From Ruminococcus flavefaciens (lineage in GTDB: Bacteria; Bacillota; Clostridia; Oscillospirales; Ruminococcaceae), in NCBI RefSeq assembly GCF_900108555.1, contig NZ_FNWV01000009.1:62001-126000 (forward strand): a stretch of DNA of 64,000 bases. Reading direction: 5' to 3'. Each line of letters opens with the position of its first letter. The first letter of the stretch is position 1. The position numbers were made by a program, and so were the translations under genes. Below the pieces are notes generated by a model. The model had not been told where the DNA came from. It saw only the letters and a program-made list of their open reading frames with translations, and ran no database searches. Positions 24,728 to 32,122 of this stretch are shown piece by piece.

Positions 24728-26332
24728 ATGAAGAAATTAGCAAAACCATTTATAAGTATCTTCATAACTATTGTAATGCTCGTTACAGTATTACCTGTGT
24801 CTGCTTTGGCAGCTAACTACAGCGTAAATTATTGGGAACATTCAGAGCCACAACGTACACTTTCATCTGGCTATAACGGAGATGATGTAAAGTGGCTCCA
24901 GTGTGCTATAAACAACCTTGTTAGTAATGGTGATAACAGCAGTATCCCAAGTCGTCTTAACACTTCAAAATTAGATGTTGACGGTGCTTTTGGAAATGCA
25001 ACAAGAACAGGAGTTTTAGCATTTCAGAGAAAGTATGGTTTAACAGCAGATGGTTATTTTGGTCCTGCTTCCCGTGCTAAGATGAAGGCAGTACTTCACC
25101 CTGCACCACAGCCATCACAGCCATCTCAGCCATCACAGCCATCTCAGCCATCACAGCCAACATATTCAGCTGTATCAAGAAACATATCCGATGGAGTTTA
25201 TTACATTCGTAATAAGATGACTAACAAGTATCTGGACGTTAAAGGCGGTAGTGCTTATAACGGAGCAGAAATCATTCAGTATTCATTCCATGGCGATCTT
25301 AACCAGCAGTTTAGAATAAAATATGAAAGCAATGGTTTCTATAAAATTTATTCTATGGCTGATGAAGGCAGATGCTTTGATTTGCATAGCGCAACAGAAG
25401 CAAATTCAAATGGTACAGATCTGATGGTATATGATGCTTCATTTGGTTTCCAGGAACAGAATTTCAGATTTAGAAAAATGAATGACGGCAGCGTTGAAAT
25501 AGGAACTATGAACAGCTATGGCAACAAGATCTTAGAAGTTACAAATTCATCTTATGCTGATTGCGAGACTATTCAGATCTGGGACAGAAGCGATTCAAGA
25601 AATAATGATAACTGGTATTTAGAGCCTGTAAATGATTATGCTACTCAGGCACCTGCTCAGTTTAACAGATCAAGCGGCAAATTCCCACTTGGTTCAGTTA
25701 ATTATGGCGGCAACAGATATAGAATTGTAACAAGAGATGATGTACCTACAACAGGAATGACTCAGGTTAAACAAGTTACAAAGAGTAAGAGGAACTTTAG
25801 CTTAGCTACTGCAATTGCAAACTTCTCAATTGATGGTGATGAAAGCTACGCTGCTGGCATTAATGGAGTGGCAGCAATTTTCGGTATTACTAATGCGATT
25901 GGATCAGCTACATCGTCTGCATATGTTAAATTAACCTTATATAAATCAACAATATCAAATTTAAGATATGCTACTATAGAGGTTTATGATTCTGAATTAC
26001 AGAGCCGTCTTAACAATGATGCAGGTTATGAAAAATATGGCGGTAAGGACGAACAGGGTAGAAGTCAGAAAATGTATTTATCTAAAGAACATGCAAAGAA
26101 TTATTATCAGTATGACGGATACTTTGATTCAAACGGAGAATTTTGTATAGCATTCCACACTTACTATGATGATTATGTAGCATATCGTGAGAGTGAAGAC
26201 TGGGCTTGGAGTCCAACATATATAAATTATCCAAGATACAGATACGGAAATGATAATGGTCACAATTCTCTCTTCGCTCCACTGAAGGCTTCTGGCGATG
26301 CTAAAAATCTTCTTAACCAGTGCATCGGCTAA
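24728..26332 (+). CDS. Secreted peptidoglycan-binding and ricin-type lectin protein (copy 1)
   Basis: A 534-residue exported protein: signal peptide (1-29, ALA-AN), PG_binding_1 domain (about 45-120; DDVKWLQCAINNLV, LDVDGAFGNATRTGVLAFQR), a QPSQPSQPS linker, a ricin-type beta-trefoil (about 150-305; DGVYYIRNKMTNKYLDVKGG, NQQFRIKY, QNFRFRKM, DNWYLEP), and an unassigned C-terminal domain of about 220 residues beginning QFNRSSGKFPLGSVNYGGNR. The first domain suggests attachment to the cell wall and the trefoil binds glycans; the last domain may be the effector. AGAAGGAGT lies before the ATG. Downstream copy at 27196 is about two-thirds identical. Confidence 0.88.
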   Translation: MKKLAKPFISIFITIVMLVTVLPVSALAANYSVNYWEHSEPQRTLSSGYNGDDVKWLQCAINNLVSNGDNSSIPSRLNTSKLDVDGAFGNATRTGVLAFQRKYGLTADGYFGPASRAKMKAVLHPAPQPSQPSQPSQPSQPSQPTYSAVSRNISDGVYYIRNKMTNKYLDVKGGSAYNGAEIIQYSFHGDLNQQFRIKYESNGFYKIYSMADEGRCFDLHSATEANSNGTDLMVYDASFGFQEQNFRFRKMNDGSVEIGTMNSYGNKILEVTNSSYADCETIQIWDRSDSRNNDNWYLEPVNDYATQAPAQFNRSSGKFPLGSVNYGGNRYRIVTRDDVPTTGMTQVKQVTKSKRNFSLATAIANFSIDGDESYAAGINGVAAIFGITNAIGSATSSAYVKLTLYKSTISNLRYATIEVYDSELQSRLNNDAGYEKYGGKDEQGRSQKMYLSKEHAKNYYQYDGYFDSNGEFCIAFHTYYDDYVAYRESEDWAWSPTYINYPRYRYGNDNGHNSLFAPLKASGDAKNLLNQCIG

Positions 26333-26418
26333 TTAAAGATACACATTTCGATGTGATTTTTAATGGAACGATCTATAATGGAATACTTAGATTAATTCTA
26401 AAGTGATCCTGAATCAAT

Positions 26419-26456
26419 AGGCATGAGGTTATAAACGCCCCATGCCTATTTTTTTT
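26419..26456 (+). terminator. Terminator of lectin gene 1
   Basis: AGGCATGAGG pairs with CCCCATGCCT across a 9-nt loop with one mismatch, followed by a run of eight T. Confidence 0.75.
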
Positions 26457-26728
26457 ATAAATCACTTTTTTCAGCATTTGCAGTTATGAGAATCAAAAAA
26501 GGTATAAGAAATTTCAGGGGGATGATCATTGTGGAATAGTCTTCAACTTGTCCTGATATACAGTTGGTATATCTGTATCAGATTTACCATTTGTATTTTT
26601 AACACGAAATATTGAGAAAAGTCAATTTTTGATCGGATATGAATTGGATATTTTAACAATACGAGTTGTAAATTATTTTGATTAATTGTGGCGATTGCAA
26701 TATTTTTTATGATTTTACGCAAAAATTA

Positions 26729-26757
26729 TTGACTATTAGTTTGTTTAATGATATAAT
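26729..26757 (+). promoter_or_regulatory. Promoter and long leader of lectin gene 2
   Basis: TTGACT-N17-TATAAT as in copy 1, predicting a leader of about 430 nt before ATG 27196. The GGGGGAGAG-ATGG block is kept and here opens an 18-codon frame, MVFNVGVFFFMVDRLLIN. Confidence 0.7.
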
Positions 26758-27195
26758 TTCTTTGGCTGAGATAATCAACGATTATAATCAAACAAATATA
26801 AATCGGCGATTCTTATTCAATTTCATCTATGAAAAGACATTCAGAAGTGATTTTGAACTAATGAGTATGAGGCTATGATTGCCTCGTGCTTATATCAGGA
26901 AGCACTTTTTATCCTTTTCGATGATAAAAATGTGTTTGTACATTAGAGATGATCAGTCTGTAGATACTAAAAGGGAGTGTAGAATAGCACAGCAGATATT
27001 AGTCACTTATATATTAACGTCACAAATATTGTACTTATCAAAAGTTTTAGCATGAAGAATATAATTGATTGGTTGTAAGATCAAAATATCAAATTCAGCA
27101 GGGATTGGGGGAGAGATGGTATTTAATGTTGGTGTTTTCTTCTTCATGGTCGATCGATTATTAATAAATTAAAAACAAAAGGAGTAAGATTTAAA

Positions 27196-28806
27196 ATGAA
27201 GAAATTAGCAAAACCATTTATAAGTATCTTCATAACTATTGTAATGCTCATTACAGTATTACCTGTGTCTGCTTTCGCAGTTGACAACAGTACAGATTAT
27301 TGGAACCATTCTGTGCCAAAACGAACACTTTCAGTTGGCTGTTCTAATGGCGATGAGGTAAAGTGGTTCCAGTGTGCTATAAACTACCTTGTTGCTAACG
27401 GTGATAGCGGTCATAGCACTCTTGATCGCAAATACAGATTAAATGTTGATGGTATATATGGATCTGCATCAGAAGCAGCAGCTAAGGCTTTTCAGTTTAA
27501 ATATGGTTTAACAAAAGATGGTATATTTGGAACTAATTCCCTTAATAAGATGAAGGAATTGCTCATAGCAGCTGATCCATCACACGCATATTCTTTATCA
27601 TCGTCATCATCATCTTCTTCATCATCGTCATCATCATCTTCTTCGTCTACTTCATCAACTTCAAATACTCCAACATATCAGGCTGTAGAAAGAAACATAT
27701 CCGATGGAGTTTATTACATTCGTAATAAGATGACTAACAAGTATCTTGACGTTAAAGGCGGTTCAAGTTACAATAATGCAGAAATAGTTCAGTATCCATT
27801 CCATGGCGATGCTAACCAGCAGTTTAAAATCCAGTATGAAAATGGCTTTTATAAAATTTATTCAATGGCTGGAGGCAATAGATGTTTTGATCTATGGAGT
27901 CCATGGCAAGCAGATACAAACGGCACAGATCTGAAGGTATATGATACTGTAAATGGTTGTCAGCAGCAGAATTTCAGATTTAGAAAAATGAGTGACGGCA
28001 GCGTTGAAATAGGATCTGTAAACAGCTATGGTAACAAGATCTTAGAAGTTACAAATTCATCTTATGCTGATTGCGAGACTATTCAGATCTGGGACAGAAG
28101 CGATTCAAGAACTAATGACAACTGGTATTTAGAACCTGTAGATAAACATGAGACCAGCACACCTAATCAGTTTAACAGAGCAAGAAATAAATATCCTCTT
28201 GGTTCAATTAATTATGGTGGTTACAGATATAGAATCGTAACAAGTGATGATGTTCCTTCAGTTGGAATAACTCAAGTTGATTCAATTAGAAAGACAAAGA
28301 GGGATTTTAGCTTAGCTGAAGCAATTGCAAACTATTCAATTCAGGGTGGACTTAACAACCCTACAGCATCTCTTGGATTGCAATCATTATTTGCTGCTAC
28401 TAATGCTGTTGGATCAGCCATAAGTAATGTAAATGTTACAGTAAACTTATATAAATCAACATCGTCAAATTTAAGATATGCTACTATAACTGTATATAGT
28501 TCAGATTTATGGCAGGCTCTTCAATCTGGTGCAGGTCGTGAAGTTACAAGTGGTAACTACAAATGGTATTTGAATAAAAAACATGGAGATAATTGGTCTC
28601 AATTTGATGGTTACATAAATTCAGATGGAGATTTTTGTATAGCATTCAGAAGTTTTGGCGATGATTATGTAAAAGTTAAAGAGAACGGAACTTGGAAGAC
28701 CTGTTCAAGATTTACATATGGAAATGACAATACTCATAATTCTATCTTCGCTTCGGAAAGAGCTAATGATACTTACTTAAATCTTTTTAAGCAGTGCATC
28801 GGCTAA
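27196..28806 (+). CDS. Secreted peptidoglycan-binding and ricin-type lectin protein (copy 2)
   Basis: A 536-residue paralogue of the 24728 gene with the same order: signal peptide (identical over most of residues 1-26), PG_binding_1-like domain (GDEVKWFQCAINYLV, LNVDGIYGSASEAAAKAFQF), linker, ricin trefoil and an unassigned C-terminal domain. The linker differs completely: it is a run of about 20 Ser encoded by TCA/TCT/TCG repeats, prone to slippage, whereas copy 1 has Gln-Pro-Ser repeats. The C-terminal domain is the most diverged part after the linker, suggesting different targets. Own promoter and terminator, so it is independently transcribed. Confidence 0.88.
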   Translation: MKKLAKPFISIFITIVMLITVLPVSAFAVDNSTDYWNHSVPKRTLSVGCSNGDEVKWFQCAINYLVANGDSGHSTLDRKYRLNVDGIYGSASEAAAKAFQFKYGLTKDGIFGTNSLNKMKELLIAADPSHAYSLSSSSSSSSSSSSSSSSSTSSTSNTPTYQAVERNISDGVYYIRNKMTNKYLDVKGGSSYNNAEIVQYPFHGDANQQFKIQYENGFYKIYSMAGGNRCFDLWSPWQADTNGTDLKVYDTVNGCQQQNFRFRKMSDGSVEIGSVNSYGNKILEVTNSSYADCETIQIWDRSDSRTNDNWYLEPVDKHETSTPNQFNRARNKYPLGSINYGGYRYRIVTSDDVPSVGITQVDSIRKTKRDFSLAEAIANYSIQGGLNNPTASLGLQSLFAATNAVGSAISNVNVTVNLYKSTSSNLRYATITVYSSDLWQALQSGAGREVTSGNYKWYLNKKHGDNWSQFDGYINSDGDFCIAFRSFGDDYVKVKENGTWKTCSRFTYGNDNTHNSIFASERANDTYLNLFKQCIG

Positions 28807-28892
28807 TTAAAGATACACATTCAAGTGTGACTTTTAATAGAACGATCAATAATAGAAAACTTAGATCAATTCTAAAGTTATTCTGAATCAAT

Positions 28893-28925
28893 AGGCATGA
28901 GGTAATAAACGCCCCATGCCTATTC
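28893..28925 (+). terminator. Terminator of lectin gene 2
   Basis: The same AGGCATGAGG/CCCCATGCCT hairpin as after copy 1, followed by a less regular T-rich tract (TATTCTATT). Confidence 0.65.
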
Positions 28926-29025
28926 TATTACATATACAAATAATCATTTCACTTACAGGCAGTCTTTTAACAAAGCATAAAAACTACTCTTTGGCAGTGT
29001 GAGCTTATATAAGCGCTGCCTGTGG

Positions 29026-29055
29026 TTGACTTTTTAGGAATATGTGATGTATAAT
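29026..29055 (+). promoter_or_regulatory. Promoter of the flavin reductase gene
   Basis: TTGACT and TATAAT with an 18-nt spacer. The 15 bases just upstream (29012-29026) are identical to 11691-11705 beside the GH8 remnant, and ATATGTGATGTATAATTGA recurs at the crcB promoter. Confidence 0.7.
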
Positions 29056-29098
29056 TGATATGTATAAAAACATCATACTATTTCGGAGGTAATCTGAT

Positions 29099-29659
29099 AT
29101 GAAACAATCATTTGAAAAAGGCTTTTTCGCACCGCTTCCCGTACTTATCATCGGCACATATAACGCAAATGGCACTCCCAATGCCATGAATGCTGCATGG
29201 GGCGGTCAAGTAGGCATGAGCCAGATATCGGTCAGCCTTTCAAACTCACACAAGACCACTGAAAATATCAAGCTCAACAAGGAGTTTACAGTTGCTTATG
29301 CTACGGCAGAGCATATCGCTGCCTGCGACTATGTTGGGATAGTTTCGGGAAACAATGAGGAGAACAAGCTGGAAAAGTGCGGATTTACTGTCACAAAGTC
29401 AGACAAGGTCAACGCTCCTGTTATTGACCAGCTTCCTGTAACTATCGAGTGCAAGGTCATAGAAATTCAGGAGGAGTTTGGCGAGACCAGAGTAGTTGCC
29501 GAGGTAGTCGGTCTTAAAGCTGACGAAAATGTTCTTACTGACGGCAAGGTGGATTACAGCAAGGTGGGACTTGTTATATATGATACAGCCACAAAATGCT
29601 ACAGAAAAGTGGGCGAGAGCGTTGCTGCTGCCAGAAGTGCAGGCAAAAAGTTCCGGTGA
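29099..29659 (+). CDS. Flavin reductase-like (flavoredoxin) protein
   Basis: A 186-residue FMN-binding split-barrel protein. The start MKQSFEKGFFAPLPVLIIGT, the segment GTPNAMNAAWGGQVGMSQIS and the SNSHKTTENIKLNKEFTVAY stretch match flavoredoxin/flavin reductase family proteins that bind FMN and transfer electrons. The partner is unknown; a cytoplasmic redox role is expected. CGGAGG lies before the ATG, and the gene is monocistronic between its own promoter and terminator. Confidence 0.88.
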   Translation: MKQSFEKGFFAPLPVLIIGTYNANGTPNAMNAAWGGQVGMSQISVSLSNSHKTTENIKLNKEFTVAYATAEHIAACDYVGIVSGNNEENKLEKCGFTVTKSDKVNAPVIDQLPVTIECKVIEIQEEFGETRVVAEVVGLKADENVLTDGKVDYSKVGLVIYDTATKCYRKVGESVAAARSAGKKFR

Positions 29660-29704
29660 TCGAAGTTATAAAAACATATTTTGAAGCATAGTATATAAAG
29701 ATCA

Positions 29705-29729
29705 GGCAGCCTGAAAAGGCTGCTTTTTT
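29705..29729 (+). terminator. Terminator of the flavin reductase gene
   Basis: GCAGCC and GGCTGC pair around TGAAAA and are followed by TTTTTT. Confidence 0.85.
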
Positions 29730-29867
29730 ACTTGACTTATCGAATTTATCATTTAAGATAGTATGTATTTATGATACATCAAAAAAATGCTCATGTAGTA
29801 TGCTTATAAACAGCAATGGACTACAGGAGCATCAATTTTGAATGATCGCCTATGTTTTTTGAAGTAT

Positions 29868-30800
29868 TTATTTATTCATAGTAAGCTGCTTGATCTTACC
29901 GAGGAGGAATTCCTGTATCCTGAGTGCGTCATTTGCTGTGATACCATTTGCAGACTTATCAACGTCACTGTTTATCCAGCCCTGCTCGGTGATGTGTTTT
30001 GTATCCGTGCCGTTGATACCGTACTTGTTCGGATTTGCCAATGCCTGCATTATCAGAACAACATCGGACATATCAACGCTGTTGTCACAGTTTGCATCGC
30101 CTTCCTTTGTAACAGTAAGTGTCGGAACTGTTGTAGTTGCAGCAGTTTTGGTCGTTGTTGTATTTGTGGTAGTTGATGTGGTTGTAGTTGATGATGTTGG
30201 AGCAGCAGTCGCAGAATAATCACCTAAAGACTCGAATTTATAGTTATACTTATTTGCATATTCTTCCGCAGTTGAACCGTTATATCCGATGATAACGCCC
30301 TTATATCCGTTTCCGTTGTATATGACAGTTTCATCACCATTTATTTTGCAGTCAGGATTCATTATTGTTACTGAATCAAGATTTCTGCAGAATTGAAATG
30401 CCTTATAGTCTATGCTTTCAACAGAAGACGGTATAATTACGGTTTTTATGTCATCACAATCAATAAACGCACAGCCTGCAATGCTTTTAACAGTATCGGG
30501 TATAACAACATCTCCCGAACAAGTTGTACCGTCTACCAATATTCCGTTTACAGTAACGATCGGGTTTTCTTTCTGTCTGTTCTTCAGCCATACTGTGCCT
30601 TTGAATGCCTCTGGACCTATATTTGTAACAGTATCAGGTATATTTATTGTCTCAAGACTTGTGCACTGTGCAAATTCGTCCATACCTATACTTGTAACAG
30701 TATCAGGAATATCAATAGATTCAAGACTATTGCAATAACCAAATAATCTTATGTTAAGACTTGTAATAGAAGAAGGAAGTTTTACTGATTTACGAAAATA
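29868..30800 (-). pseudogene. 5'-truncated LRR (BspA-type) dockerin gene
   Basis: The frame ends with a standard dockerin (GDANCDNSVDMSDVVLIMQA repeat, then DVDKSANGITANDALRIQEF) preceded by a Thr-rich linker and BspA-type LRRs (LETINIPDTVTNIGPEAF, VVIPDTVKSIAGCAFIDC). Repeat-like sequence continues upstream of the first ATG (30683) to about 30800 (CYFRKSVKLPSSITSLNI), where it ends without signal peptide or start codon at the junction with another truncated dockerin gene pointing the other way. Unless an internal start is used, the protein would not be exported, so the gene is most likely inactive. The intact relative is at 4619-5800. Confidence 0.78.
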
Positions 30801-31223
30801 ACAACTGATATTGAAGATGAAGCTGTTCAGGAACAGCCTTCGGAAGAACCGAACGAGGTAGGGGAAGAACCGGAAAAGACCACTTCACAGGCAACAACTA
30901 CTAAAAAGATCGTAACAACTACAGTTACTACTGCTGCTCCTGTTATCGTAGAGCCGACCTTGTGCGGAGATGTAAACGGTGACGGTGAAATTGATATCGT
31001 TGATGTTGTTCTTCTCAATAGATTTATTAATAGTGGATCAACAGTTGAAGAATTCTACAAACAAAATATAGCAACGAAATCAACGCTTTCATTTGAGCAG
31101 TTTCTTGCAAATATTGACACTTACAGACCGTCTGAAAAAAGAGAGATAACTATTGAGGATTCACAAGCCATATCAGGTCATATCAATGGATTGTATCCGA
31201 ATTTGCCCATAGACGAATTGTAA
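30795..31223 (+). pseudogene. 3' fragment of another dockerin-bearing gene
   Basis: An open + frame with no start codon at its beginning reads ITTDIEDEAVQEQPSEEPNE, a Thr-rich linker (TTTKKIVTTTVTTAAPVIVE), and a dockerin (CGDVNGDGEIDIVDVVLLNR, later KREITIEDSQAISGHINGL) to the stop at 31223. The dockerin type differs from the LANPNKYG type of the neighbours. The catalytic or binding part of the protein is missing. Together with the opposing LRR fragment it marks a recombination joint at about 30795-30810. Confidence 0.72.
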
Positions 31224-31259
31224 GCAAAAAAATATGTCACAATGGTGAAAAGTGAGTTG

Positions 31260-31293
31260 CCGAGTCCGTAAAGTATGGGCTCGGTAATTTTTT
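31260..31293 (+). terminator. Terminator after the dockerin fragment
   Basis: CCGAGTCC and GGGCTCGG pair (one G-T) around GTAAAGTAT and are followed by TAATTTTTT, showing that the fragment keeps an original gene end. Confidence 0.75.
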
Positions 31294-31347
31294 GCCGCTG
31301 AAACAATAAAAAAGCAATTTCCGTAGGATATGAAAATTATGTTTTTC

Positions 31348-31376
31348 TTGAACCCCAAGTCAGTCTATGGTATAAT
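31348..31376 (+). promoter_or_regulatory. Promoter of the ECF sigma/anti-sigma operon
   Basis: TTGAAC-N17-TATAAT about 185 nt before the sigma gene. A second, ECF-like candidate (GAAAAATTTTTG at 31477 and TGTCTTTATA at 31520) lies closer to the gene and could give autoregulation. Confidence 0.55.
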
Positions 31377-31561
31377 TAAAGCAGCACAGATGACTATAAA
31401 CCGAGAAAACCTGTAACTTGTCACAGTGCATGAAGCATTGAAAGATCCATATAAACGGGTAAGAATAAAAATCACAGAAAAATTTTTGCAAAAAAAGTGA
31501 AATATTATGAGCCGAATGTTGTCTTTATATACAGAGGACCTCAGGAAAGGAGGCTGACCTT

Positions 31562-32122
31562 TTGAATGATGCATCAATTGTCGAATTGCTTTTTGAAAGA
31601 AACGAAAAAGCTATTGAAGAAATGAAACAAAGCTATGAAAAGCTGTGCTTCTATATTGCGGGCAACATTCTTTCTCAAAAAGAAGACCAGGAAGAATGTG
31701 TGAATTCTGCCTATATGGACGTGTGGAGTTCGATACCGCCCAACAAGCCCGATAATCTGAAAGTATACCTTTGCAAACTTGTGAAAAACTGCGCACTGAA
31801 CCGTAAAAAATACAACAGCGCAGCAAAAAGGAATTCGGATTTTTCAGTATCTCTGGACGAACTTGCGGAATGTATTCCTGACGGTAAAAGCATTGAAAAA
31901 ACAATAACAGATGAACAGCTCGGCGGAGCGATAAGCGTATTTCTGAAAAGTCAGCCCGAAAAATACCGAAAGGTGTTCGTGAGGCGATACTGGTATTCCG
32001 AAACTGTAGAGGATATAGCGGCATTTTATGATATGAACGTAAAGACCGTGGCTACATATCTTTTCAGAGTAAGGAAAAAATTAAAGGCATTTTTGCAGAA
32101 AGAAGGTTATATAGATGAGTGA
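31562..32122 (+). CDS. ECF-type RNA polymerase sigma factor
   Basis: A 186-residue sigma-70 family protein with region 2 (QEECVNSAYMDVWSSIPPNK, LVKNCALNRKKY) and region 4 (YRKVFVRRYWYSETVEDIAA, NVKTVATYLFRVRKKLKAFL). The start is TTG 31562, chosen because AAAGGAGG is nine bases upstream and no in-frame ATG is near. It overlaps the next gene by 8 bases, the usual arrangement of a sigma factor with its anti-sigma factor. The relative at 62985 has the same layout. Confidence 0.9.
   Translation: MNDASIVELLFERNEKAIEEMKQSYEKLCFYIAGNILSQKEDQEECVNSAYMDVWSSIPPNKPDNLKVYLCKLVKNCALNRKKYNSAAKRNSDFSVSLDELAECIPDGKSIEKTITDEQLGGAISVFLKSQPEKYRKVFVRRYWYSETVEDIAAFYDMNVKTVATYLFRVRKKLKAFLQKEGYIDE

Larger units (their letters stand above)
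24191..26456 (+). repeat. Tandem duplication, copy 1
   Basis: From GATATACA to the terminator, this segment is repeated at 26555-28925: promoter, long leader, coding region and terminator are all recognisably duplicated. Identity is highest in the leader, the signal peptide and the lectin domain. Confidence 0.85.
26555..28925 (+). repeat. Tandem duplication, copy 2
   Basis: Second copy of the 24191-26456 segment. It has about 100 extra bases in the leader (26800-26940), including a CATGAGGC-like hairpin absent from copy 1, and otherwise keeps the same order of elements. Confidence 0.85.

Noticed and set aside
27594-27660. CRISPR-like or direct-repeat array
   Set aside because: The TCA/TCT repeats are in-frame Ser codons of a protein linker; no spacers, and no CRISPR array was seen anywhere in the window.
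29890-30738. Long + strand frames opposite the LRR-dockerin remnant
   Set aside because: They are antisense shadows of Thr-rich and repeat codons (Val-rich translations) with no ribosome site.
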